Shown here piece by piece: positions 1-5,900 of a stretch of DNA of 20,688 nucleotides. The translations under genes were made by a program, and so were the position numbers. Within the stretch, counting starts at the first letter, position 1, and each line of letters opens with the position of its first letter. The notes under the pieces are model-generated. The model was not told where the DNA came from. It did no database searches and saw only the letters and a program-made list of their open reading frames with translations. Source of the DNA: RECO01 sp050485385 (GTDB lineage: Bacteria; Pseudomonadota; Alphaproteobacteria; Geminicoccales; Geminicoccaceae); the NCBI GenBank assembly GCA_050485385.1, contig JBJHBG010000090.1:1-20688 (forward strand). Reading direction: 5' to 3'.

Positions 1-109
1 CCAGATGGCCGCGCAGCTCGGCGCCGGCGGCGGCCTGCTGGGCGGCGCTCAAGCGGGCGCGGCGGGCTCGCGCACGGCGCCGCGCCTCGGCCTTGGCGGC
101 CGCACTCAT
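1..109 (-). CDS. 5-formyltetrahydrofolate cyclo-ligase, N-terminal part (runs off window)
   Basis: Only the first 36 codons are in the window, starting from an ATG at 109. The visible peptide begins MSAAAKAEARRRARARRARL and continues with an alanine- and glutamine-rich helix. This fits the basic N-terminal helix of 5-formyltetrahydrofolate cyclo-ligases, which convert 5-formyl-THF to 5,10-methenyl-THF with ATP. No catalytic residue is visible, so the identification rests mostly on context. The start lies 20 nt after the 3' end of the 6S RNA, and the order zapA, 6S RNA, cyclo-ligase is a well-known synteny in proteobacteria. A different Arg/Ala-rich protein cannot be ruled out from this fragment alone. 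Confidence 0.65.
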   Translation of the reverse strand, partial: MSAAAKAEARRRARARRARLSAAQQAAAGAELRGHL

Positions 110-128
110 CGAGGCGCGAATTCCGGGT

Positions 129-290
129 GACGGGAGCCACCTCGGCCGTTGATCGTGAACCGTCCCTGGGACCTGCAGTGCAGGTGGGCGCCGTGTGCGA
201 CTGGCCAGGGCCAGCGCAGGGACAGCTCCCGTTGGAACGACTTAGGCCCAGAGCAAATGTTGAGATCTGACGAACCAGGCAGCACCCGTC
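129..290 (-). ncRNA. ssrS: 6S RNA (ssrS)
   Basis: This 162-nt segment lies between the zapA stop and the cyclo-ligase start. Its ends can pair as the closing stem of 6S RNA: the 13 nt at 278-290 pair with 129-141, with 12 of 13 positions matched (two are G-U pairs). Inside, on the minus strand, are the elements TGCCTGGTTCGT near the 5' end and CACGGCGCCCACCTG in the 3' half, which I recognise from alphaproteobacterial 6S RNAs. A long, mostly paired rod with a central open region is plausible. 6S RNA binds sigma70-RNA polymerase as a promoter mimic in slow growth. Exact ends are inferred from the stem; the mature RNA may differ by a few nucleotides. Confidence 0.85.
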
Positions 291-300
291 GCGCCATCAT

Positions 301-618
301 TTAGGTGGTCTCGAGTTGGCTCGCAACGTCCTCGATACGTTTCGCCACACGCTCCAGAGCCGTGGCGGCGCGCGCCTCGACGTCGTCGATGCGGCGCTTC
401 AGGCCGTCGATCTCGTCGCGTGCGTCGGCCAACTCGTCGGCGATCAGGAGGCTGGTCAGCACCAGCACGCGTGCGTCGTTCGGCGTGCCGGCGCTCTTCG
501 ATGCCTCGGAGATCCGCCGATCCAGGTACTGCGCCACCTGCTTGAGCCGCTGCTCCTGGCCGTCGTTGCAATGCAACGTGTGCGGCTTGCCCTGAATGCG
601 GATCTCGACGCTCGCCAT
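301..618 (-). CDS. zapA: Cell division protein ZapA
   Basis: A 105-residue protein with the ZapA architecture. The N-terminal half begins MASVEIRIQGKPHTLHCNDG, followed by a conserved helix (EQRLKQVAQYLDRRI) and the segment VLVLTSLLIADEL. The C-terminal half is a long charged coiled coil. ZapA is cytoplasmic and bundles FtsZ filaments at midcell, usually as a tetramer formed through this coiled coil. Length is typical for the family. The gene starts 7 nt after the stop of the upstream small coiled-coil gene, so the two are almost certainly co-transcribed, and the 6S RNA follows directly downstream. Confidence 0.92.
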   Translation of the reverse strand: MASVEIRIQGKPHTLHCNDGQEQRLKQVAQYLDRRISEASKSAGTPNDARVLVLTSLLIADELADARDEIDGLKRRIDDVEARAATALERVAKRIEDVASQLETT

Positions 619-625
619 GCTCGCT

Positions 626-892
626 TCAGCCCTCCAACAAGAGATCGATCTGCGCGATCGCCTCGTCGAGGCGGTGGGCGGCGTCGCGCGAGATCGCCTT
701 CAACTCGTCGTTCTTGAGGCGGGCGTCCTTCAAGGCGCTCGACAGCTTGTCGCACTCGGCCTTCAACAGGCCACTATCCAGGCCGGGCACGCTCGACTTG
801 CCGGCTGCCGCGGCCAAGGCCGTCTCGAACCGGGTCAGCGCGTCGTCCAGACGCCGTTCCGCCGTCTCGAGTCGGGTAAAGGGTTCGCTCAT
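626..892 (-). CDS. Small coiled-coil protein upstream of zapA (DUF4164-like)
   Basis: An 88-residue protein that is predicted to be almost entirely helical, with heptad-like spacing: MSEPFTRLETAERRLDDALT, then a loop (GKSSVPGL) and a second helix ending IAQIDLLLEG. The ATG at 892 is preferred over an in-frame ATG 36 nt further upstream because the extra residues (MPTITRGGAPGS) look like leader sequence and the family begins near here. Alphaproteobacteria often carry such a protein (DUF4164) just before zapA. A role alongside ZapA in division is inferred only from this linkage. No catalytic motif, signal peptide or membrane segment is visible. Confidence 0.75.
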   Translation of the reverse strand: MSEPFTRLETAERRLDDALTRFETALAAAAGKSSVPGLDSGLLKAECDKLSSALKDARLKNDELKAISRDAAHRLDEAIAQIDLLLEG

Positions 893-917
893 GGATCCTG
901 GCGCTCCGCCACGCGTT

Positions 918-947
918 ATCGTTGGCACATGGGCCGAAAGTCGTCAA
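918..947 (-). promoter_or_regulatory. Candidate sigma70 promoter for the zapA operon
   Basis: On the minus strand there is a TTGACG (-35, 942-947), an 18-nt spacer and AACGAT (-10, 918-923). The -35 matches the consensus at 5 of 6 positions, while the -10 matches at only 3 of 6. It lies 26 nt before the start of the zapA-upstream gene, which is a suitable distance. This is inspection only, with no scoring. Confidence 0.35.
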
Positions 948-1062
948 CCGACGCCCACCACCGAGGCGGCGGCGGTGCTTTTCGGGCATTCCGCCCGTCC
1001 GTCGAACGCGGTAGGTGAACGGCCGGCTGCGGGCCACCGTCCGCACGACGAGCATTTCGGCA

Positions 1063-1080
1063 ACGCCCCCCAAGGGGTGT
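1063..1080 (+). promoter_or_regulatory. Hairpin just upstream of the gap ribosome-binding site
   Basis: A 7-bp stem (ACGCCCC with GGGGTGT, one G-U pair) closes a CCAA tetraloop. It ends 4 nt before the strong GAGGAGAG ribosome-binding site (1085-1092) of gap. It could stabilise the 5' end of the transcript or tune translation. In such GC-rich DNA a chance hairpin is also possible. Confidence 0.3.
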
Positions 1081-1097
1081 CATCGAGGAGAGAAATC

Positions 1098-2120
1098 GTG
1101 GCAGTACGAGTGGCAATCAACGGTTTCGGCCGAATCGGCCGCAACGTGTTGCGGGCGGTCGCCGAGAGCGGCCGCACCGACGTCGTGGTCGTGGCGCTGA
1201 ACGACCTCGCACCGCCGGCTTCCAACGCGCATCTGTTCGCCTATGACAGCGTGCATGGCCGATTTCCGGGCAAGGTCGACTTGGACGGTGACACCATGCA
1301 CGTCCATCCGGCGCACGGCGGTGCCCTGGCGCCGATCAAGGTGCTCGCCGAGCGCGACATGGCGAGCCTGCCCTGGGGCGAACTCGGCGTCGACATCGTG
1401 ATGGAGTGCACGGGCATCTTTACCAAGCGCGACAAGGCGGCCGGCCACATCGACGCGGGGGCGACGAAGGTGCTGGTCTCGGCCCCCGCCGACGGCGCCG
1501 ATCTCACGGTGGTCTACGGCGTCAACCACCAGGACCTGAAGGCCGAGCACGTCGTCGTCTCCAACGCGTCCTGCACCACCAACTGCCTCGCCCCGGTCGC
1601 CAAGGTGCTGCACGAGACGGTCGGCATCGTCCGCGGCCACATGACCACCATCCACAGCTACACCAACGACCAGCGCATCCTCGACGTGGTGCATTCGGAC
1701 ATGCGTCGGGCGCGGGCGGCGGCGGTGTCGATGATCCCCACCTCGACGGGGGCAGCGAAGGCGGTGGGTCTCGTGTTGCCCGAGCTGAAGGGCAAGCTCG
1801 ACGGCGTCGCCATCCGCGTGCCGACGCCGAACGTGTCGATGGTCGACCTCACCTTCGTGCCTGGCCGCAAGACGACGGTCGAGGAAATCAACGAGGCGCT
1901 GCAGTCGGCCGCCGCCGGCGCGCTGCGGGGCGTACTCGCTGCCACGTCGGCGCCGCTCGTCTCGATCGACTACAACCACGATCCGGCAAGCTCCACCGTC
2001 GACCTCGCCTCGACCAAGGTCATCGAGGGTGAACTGGTGCGCGTCGCCTCCTGGTACGACAACGAGTGGGGCTTCTCGAACCGGATGTGCGACACGGCCG
2101 TGGTGATGGCCGGGCTCTGA
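1098..2120 (+). CDS. gap: Type I glyceraldehyde-3-phosphate dehydrogenase
   Basis: A full-length 340-residue GAPDH that oxidises glyceraldehyde-3-phosphate to 1,3-bisphosphoglycerate in the cytoplasm. The Rossmann motif INGFGRIGRN is at residues 7-16 and the nucleotide-binding acidic residue is D36 in ALND. The catalytic Cys is C159 in SNASCTTNCLAP, the catalytic His is H186, and WYDNEWG is near the C-terminus. I chose the GTG at 1098 because a strong GAGGAGAG site lies 5 nt upstream and homology begins there; open frame continues upstream but is non-homologous. At residues 197-198 it has VV where strictly NAD-dependent Bacillus-type enzymes have LP, a position that influences cofactor choice. 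No transketolase or phosphoglycerate kinase gene is adjacent, unlike the common tkt-gap-pgk order. Confidence 0.97.
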   Translation: MAVRVAINGFGRIGRNVLRAVAESGRTDVVVVALNDLAPPASNAHLFAYDSVHGRFPGKVDLDGDTMHVHPAHGGALAPIKVLAERDMASLPWGELGVDIVMECTGIFTKRDKAAGHIDAGATKVLVSAPADGADLTVVYGVNHQDLKAEHVVVSNASCTTNCLAPVAKVLHETVGIVRGHMTTIHSYTNDQRILDVVHSDMRRARAAAVSMIPTSTGAAKAVGLVLPELKGKLDGVAIRVPTPNVSMVDLTFVPGRKTTVEEINEALQSAAAGALRGVLAATSAPLVSIDYNHDPASSTVDLASTKVIEGELVRVASWYDNEWGFSNRMCDTAVVMAGL

Positions 2121-2136
2121 CGGACGCTGCTTGACG

Positions 2137-2184
2137 GCGGACCTCCGCGCACGACTTGTGGGGTGGATTGCGCGGAGGGTCCGC
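2137..2184 (+). promoter_or_regulatory. Long hairpin masking the RBS of the small membrane protein gene
   Basis: GCGGACCTCCGCGC at 2137-2150 pairs with GCGCGGAGGGTCCGC at 2170-2184. This gives 14 base pairs with a single bulged G around a 19-nt loop. The right arm contains the GGAGGG (2174-2179) that would be the Shine-Dalgarno site for the ATG at 2188. The hairpin begins 16 nt after the gap stop codon and has no T-tract. It could act as a gap transcript 3' end, an RBS-occluding switch or a thermometer-like element. Confidence 0.5.
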
Positions 2185-2187
2185 TCC

Positions 2188-2445
2188 ATGGCGAACCGGC
2201 ATCCTGATCGACGTCTATTGTGGTTCCTCGCCGAGAACGCCGCCATCGGCGTGCTGCTGGCGGCGGCCGTCAGCTACCTGATCGTGCGCGTCGACGCCTT
2301 CGGGCTCGCCTCGCTCGCGGCGCGCTCGTCCTCCGGCTGGCTCGCGTTGATCCTTTTGTTCGCCGGCTTCGCGGTGACCTTTGCGAGCCTCGCCATGGGC
2401 ACCGCGATCTTCCTTTTGCCCAAGGACGAGGACCGCTGGCGCTGA
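2188..2445 (+). CDS. Small two-helix membrane protein of unknown function
   Basis: An 85-residue protein with a basic N-terminus (MANRHPDRRLLWF) and two hydrophobic segments, at about residues 18-36 and 51-76. It ends in a charged tail, LPKDEDRWR. I prefer the ATG at 2188, which has GGAGGG 8 nt upstream. An in-frame TTG at 2131 would add an Arg-rich extension with no visible ribosome-binding site. It lies 67 nt after gap on the same strand and may be co-transcribed. The ribosome-binding site is sequestered in a stable hairpin (2137-2184). I do not recognise the family. Confidence 0.7.
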   Translation: MANRHPDRRLLWFLAENAAIGVLLAAAVSYLIVRVDAFGLASLAARSSSGWLALILLFAGFAVTFASLAMGTAIFLLPKDEDRWR

Positions 2446-2455
2446 ACCGCCGCCG

Positions 2456-2926
2456 TCAGTTGCGGTAGCGGTAGTAGACGTGATCGTCGATGCGGACGAT
2501 CCGCTGCAGCGAGTTGGCCCAGGCCGGATGCACATAGGTCGCATGGAAGTGCGTGGCGCCCTGGGTCGGGTCCTCCGCCTCGCCCTTCACCGCGGCGATC
2601 GACAACGCCACGATCTGCTTCCAGGCGTAGCGGTCCGTCGGATTGGCCACCCGCACCTGGTCCGAACGGCCGTCGTTGGTCCAGGAGAACTGGTACGGCT
2701 GCCAGATGACCTCGCAAATGTCGTTCGGGTAGCGCGGGTCGGCAACCCGGTTGAGAACGACATTGGCGACGGCCAACTGGTCGGTGATGGAACTCCCACG
2801 CGCTTCGAACCACAAGTTCTGCGCCATGCAGGTGACCGACTTCAGGTCGTCTGGCGGCAACGGCGCCGTGGAAATTTGGGCTGCGACCACCGACTGGAGC
2901 AGTCGCATGGCGAGATCGCCGATCAT
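2456..2926 (-). CDS. Cell wall hydrolase, SleB/CwlJ family
   Basis: A 156-residue protein matching the Hydrolase_2 (SleB/CwlJ) catalytic domain. The core is AQNLWFEARGSSITDQ, with the predicted catalytic Glu at residue 41, followed by AVANVVLNRV, the YPNDICEVIW segment and a C-terminal ATHFHATYVHPAW block. These enzymes cleave peptidoglycan, and in non-sporulating alphaproteobacteria they serve in wall remodelling rather than germination. A clear AAGGAGGG lies 8 nt before the ATG at 2926. Only a weak hydrophobic stretch (residues 7-20) precedes the domain, so export by a classical signal peptide is uncertain. Its 3' end faces that of the small membrane protein gene, 10 nt away. Confidence 0.88.
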   Translation of the reverse strand: MIGDLAMRLLQSVVAAQISTAPLPPDDLKSVTCMAQNLWFEARGSSITDQLAVANVVLNRVADPRYPNDICEVIWQPYQFSWTNDGRSDQVRVANPTDRYAWKQIVALSIAAVKGEAEDPTQGATHFHATYVHPAWANSLQRIVRIDDHVYYRYRN

Positions 2927-3006
2927 CCGGCGTACCCTCCTTCGCTTCGTTCGACAGCAATGCTCCTACCGACGAGGAAGCGTCGCTCTTATTTCAAACT
3001 TTACGC

Positions 3007-3029
3007 AAAAAAATCGACCGCCCGGGCGG
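3007..3029 (-). terminator. Possible intrinsic terminator of the coiled-coil gene
   Basis: Reading the minus strand, the self-complementary CCGCCCGGGCGG (3018-3029) is followed 4 nt later by seven Ts (3007-3013). It lies about 90 nt downstream of the gene at 3117-3488 and before the next gene on that strand. The realistic stem is short (4 bp plus a tetraloop), so this is tentative. The same AT-rich patch could instead be part of the promoter for the wall hydrolase gene. Confidence 0.4.
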
Positions 3030-3116
3030 CTGGCCGATCGGTTACTCTCAATCGAGGTTAAGAACCGGGCTCAACAGCTTGATGAACAAGGTCCACTCGA
3101 GCGACGACTACTTGCG

Positions 3117-3488
3117 TCAGCGACGCAGCGGCACGACGACCTCGTCGGCACGCGGCGACGGTGCCGGCTCGCGGAGCCATCGCTCTAGTTCACGCAAGTG
3201 TTCGGAGCATGCAACCGCGCGTTCGTGGTGATCGGTCTCGGCCCGTCGCAGTCGGGCGCGGTCGGCATGGAACTGGGCGGTAGCCCAGCCAATCTGACGA
3301 TCGGCGCCGCTCTCCAGGTTCCGCTCCATGTGCTCCCACGCGGTCGTCAGGCCCACCGCTTCGAGCTCCAGTCGGGCGAGCCGGCCGAGGTCGAGCCGTG
3401 CCAACTCGCGCCGCTCCGCCGCGACGCTGGCGCGCAGCGCAGCGATGCGCTCCAACAGGTCGTTCAAGGGGTCGTCGTCGTCGGCCAT
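3117..3488 (-). CDS. Uncharacterised helical protein
   Basis: A 123-residue protein beginning MADDDDPLNDLLERIAALRA. It is strongly helical and charged, with repeated Leu/Arg heptads (ELARLDLGRLARLELEAVGL) and no hydrophobic segment, so it is probably a cytoplasmic coiled-coil protein. I chose the ATG at 3488; frame continues upstream but the sequence there is unlike protein. It is transcribed divergently from the TRIC-type channel gene, with 112 nt between starts. I do not recognise the family, and no function should be assumed. Confidence 0.65.
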   Translation of the reverse strand: MADDDDPLNDLLERIAALRASVAAERRELARLDLGRLARLELEAVGLTTAWEHMERNLESGADRQIGWATAQFHADRARLRRAETDHHERAVACSEHLRELERWLREPAPSPRADEVVVPLRR

Positions 3489-3600
3489 GGGCCTCGTCTT
3501 CCGCTTTCCTCGAAGGACCGAGGTCGCTACGCACTCGGCGAGCGGTTGGCAAGAGCCAATGCGGGCGGCGCGTATGCGGCCACGGGGGGAGGAGACGGGC

Positions 3601-4263
3601 TTGACGCTCGCCTGGAGCACGTTGGCCCTGCTTTACGTCGGCGACGTGGTGTTCGCGGTCAGCGGCGCGCTCGTGGCCCTGCGCCTGCGGATGGACGTGG
3701 TGGGCTTCGTTCTCATGGGGACGCTCACCGGCATCGGCGGCGGGACCGTGCGCGACCTCCTGCTCGACCGGCCGGTCTGGTGGGTGCATGCCCCGTTCGA
3801 ACTGCTGCTCTGCGCCGCCGCCGCGCTGGCCACCTACGCGGTCGCCCACCTCCGACCGCTCGACGCGGCGATGCAGCAGCGCGCCTTCGTCTGGGCCGAC
3901 GCGCTCGGCCTCGCCACCTTTGCCGTCGTCGGCTGTCATATCGCCCTCGACCACGGCGTGCCGTTCGTGGTCGCCATCGGGATGGGCGTGGTGACCGCCA
4001 CCGGCGGCGGCGTCCTCCGCGACGTGGTGGCGAACCGCCAGCCGATGATCACCCAGGGCGAGGTCTACGCCACGGCAGCGCTCGCCGGTGCCACCACCTA
4101 CGCCCTGTTGGCGCCGGTGGAGATGGCGGGGCCCTTGCGCGAGGCCCTTGCCTTCCTGGTCGGGTTCACCCTGCGCGGCGCCGCCATCGTCTTCCACGTC
4201 CGCCTGGGGCCGCCGGGCCGTTTTCTGCGCCTCGGCCGTGACGGCCGCGACGATGACGGTTGA
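3601..4263 (+). CDS. TRIC-type cation channel family protein (UPF0126)
   Basis: A 220-residue membrane protein made of two related halves with about seven hydrophobic segments in total. Each half carries the signature of the UPF0126/bacterial TRIC family: GGGTVRDLLLDRP in the first and GGGVLRDVVANRQP in the second. Characterised prokaryotic TRIC proteins are homotrimeric potassium-permeable channels, so a monovalent cation channel in the inner membrane is the best guess. The TTG at 3601 is preferred because a strong GGGGAGGAG lies 7 nt upstream and the resulting length fits the family. In-frame ATGs at 3559 and 3574 would add a charged, non-homologous N-terminus. Confidence 0.85.
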   Translation: MTLAWSTLALLYVGDVVFAVSGALVALRLRMDVVGFVLMGTLTGIGGGTVRDLLLDRPVWWVHAPFELLLCAAAALATYAVAHLRPLDAAMQQRAFVWADALGLATFAVVGCHIALDHGVPFVVAIGMGVVTATGGGVLRDVVANRQPMITQGEVYATAALAGATTYALLAPVEMAGPLREALAFLVGFTLRGAAIVFHVRLGPPGRFLRLGRDGRDDDG

Positions 4264-4339
4264 CGCTTCCTTGACGGTTTCCCGCTAAGGATGGGGCATT
4301 GGGCGGCCATGCGGCCGCTCCCGCCCGGAGTCGTCGACC

Positions 4340-4468
4340 ATGCACCACTTCATGCTCACCGGCCTGACTCTGGGCTGGCTGTCCACGCTCGCCGCGGTGT
4401 CCACCGCGGCCAGCTTCGCAGCCCTGTTCGACCGCTCGCGGCCCGCGCCGCAAGCGCCCCGGCGCTGA
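4340..4468 (+). CDS. Possible small membrane protein, 42 residues
   Basis: A short open frame starts at an ATG (4340) about 10 nt after a CGGAG. It encodes MHHFMLTGLTLGWLSTLAAV followed by a small hydrophobic or neutral stretch and a basic tail (DRSRPAPQAPRR). One transmembrane helix is plausible. It fills the gap between the channel gene and the convergent flavoprotein gene. Upstream, GGGCGG (4300-4305) can pair with CCGCCC (4321-4326). The frame is too short to prove coding, and no family is recognised. Confidence 0.35.
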   Translation: MHHFMLTGLTLGWLSTLAAVSTAASFAALFDRSRPAPQAPRR

Positions 4469-4471
4469 CGT

Positions 4472-5878
4472 TCAGTCCAGCGCCTCCACGCCGAACGGGG
4501 CGCAGCCCGCAAGGTCGCTGTCGCCGCAGGGAGGTAGCTGGCGCGCCGCTTCCCTGAGCGCCGTGCGCAGGCCCTCTTCCACCACCGGATGATAGAACGG
4601 CAGACGCAGCAGTTCGGCGACGGTGAGGCGGCGTTCCAGCGCCAAGGCCAGCAGATGGGCCAAGTGCTCGCCGGCGGGCGCGCAGAGTTCCGCCCCGAGC
4701 AGCCGGCCGCTGGCGCGCTCGGCGTAGACCCGGAGCTTGCCGCGGTTCCGTTGCGCGGTACGGGCACGCCCCTGCCGCGCGAACGACACCTCGCCCACCA
4801 CCGTCGCCGCCATGTCGAGTTCGGCGAAGCGCCGGCCGACGGTCGCCACGTCCGGTGCGACGAAGACGATGTCGAGCGGCACCCGTCGGGGAAAGCGCCG
4901 GACCTCCGGGCTGACCGCGTTCAGCCCGGCGATGTGCCCCTCGTCGGCCGCTTCGTGCAGGATCGCGCGCTCGCCGTTGGCGTCGCCCGCGAGGAACACC
5001 GGCAGGTCGGCCACCTGCAACGTCTCCGGGTCGACCGTCGGCAGGCCCCGTTCGTCCAGTGGCACGCCGAGCCGATCGAGCCCGAGATCCGCCACGTTCG
5101 GCCGGCGGCCGAGGGCTGCCAGCACGCCGTCCACCTCGACGCTCGTCCCGCCCGCCTCGACGCGCAGCGCAGTGCCGCTCGCCACGACCTCGGCCTCGGC
5201 GCCGAGGTGCAGCGTCATCTCCCGCGAGAAGGCTTCCACCAAGGCCGCGTTGATCTCGGGGTCGGTCAATCCGCCCAGCGTACGGCCGCGCGTGAAGGCA
5301 TGCACCTCGGAGCCGAGCCGGGCGGCGGCCTGGGCCATCTCCGCGCCGATCGGCCCGAGGCCGAGCACGGCGAGCCGTCGCGGCAGGTCCTCGCGCTCGA
5401 ACACCTCGTCGGTGGTGACGACACGCGGGCCGAGTGCGCGCAGAGCCGGCGGCACGAACGGGTGGGAGCCCGTGGCCAGGACGATGGCCCGCGTCCGGTA
5501 GGGCCGGCCGTCGACCTCGACCGTATCCGGCGCCGTCAGTCGGGCCTGGCCGGCGATGCTCCGCTCGCCCAGCGCGTCGGTCGCCTTCAGCGTGCCGGCG
5601 ACGAAGTCGTCGCGGAGCCGCCGCACGCGACGCAGCACGGCCGGCACGTCGACGCGCAGCGCGTCGGCCCCGGCGATGCCGAACTCGGCGAAGTCGTGGC
5701 GTCGGTGGAAGGCGTTGGCCGCCTCGATCAGCACCTTCGACGGCATGCAGCCGACGCGGGCGCAGGTGGTCCCGTAGGCGCCGTGGTTCACCAGCAAGAC
5801 CCGCTCCGTGCGCTTGCGCACCTCCCGCACGGCGGCCAGTCCGGCGGTGCCGGCGCCGACGACGATCACGTCCAACAT
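4472..5878 (-). CDS. Dihydrolipoamide dehydrogenase-like FAD/NAD(P) disulfide oxidoreductase
   Basis: A 468-residue class I pyridine nucleotide-disulfide oxidoreductase. The FAD-binding fingerprint is VVGAGTAGLAA (residues 6-16). The redox-active disulfide is in GTTCARVGCMPSK (C39 and C44). A second nucleotide-binding site is LAVLGLGPIGAEMAQAAARLG, the FAD motif is VFLAGDAN, and a C-terminal dimerisation domain follows. The C-terminal His-Glu dyad region reads HPVVEEG rather than the HPTxSE of 2-oxoacid-dehydrogenase E3 proteins, placing it in a side branch whose substrate I cannot name. No lipoylated-enzyme genes are nearby, so a general thiol or quinone reductase role is possible. It starts 22 nt after the HerA-like ATPase gene and is probably co-transcribed. 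Confidence 0.88.
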   Translation of the reverse strand: MLDVIVVGAGTAGLAAVREVRKRTERVLLVNHGAYGTTCARVGCMPSKVLIEAANAFHRRHDFAEFGIAGADALRVDVPAVLRRVRRLRDDFVAGTLKATDALGERSIAGQARLTAPDTVEVDGRPYRTRAIVLATGSHPFVPPALRALGPRVVTTDEVFEREDLPRRLAVLGLGPIGAEMAQAAARLGSEVHAFTRGRTLGGLTDPEINAALVEAFSREMTLHLGAEAEVVASGTALRVEAGGTSVEVDGVLAALGRRPNVADLGLDRLGVPLDERGLPTVDPETLQVADLPVFLAGDANGERAILHEAADEGHIAGLNAVSPEVRRFPRRVPLDIVFVAPDVATVGRRFAELDMAATVVGEVSFARQGRARTAQRNRGKLRVYAERASGRLLGAELCAPAGEHLAHLLALALERRLTVAELLRLPFYHPVVEEGLRTALREAARQLPPCGDSDLAGCAPFGVEALD

Positions 5879-5900
5879 GGGCGTCACTCCGTGGAGGGGT

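Noticed and set aside
714..1097. In-frame 128-codon extension upstream of the GAPDH start
   Set aside because: It is non-homologous, crosses the zapA-operon promoter region and overlaps the opposite-strand gene; the GTG at 1098 has a strong ribosome-binding site where homology begins.
3040..3062. CtrA-like site (TTAACC followed by N5 and TGAG on minus)
   Set aside because: Only one half of the TTAA-N7-TTAA consensus is intact, and the site is distant from the start it would control.
3546..3559. TTGGC-AAGA-GCCAA hairpin between the divergent coiled-coil and channel genes
   Set aside because: Only a 5-bp stem, which is expected by chance; position is suggestive of an operator but nothing else supports it.
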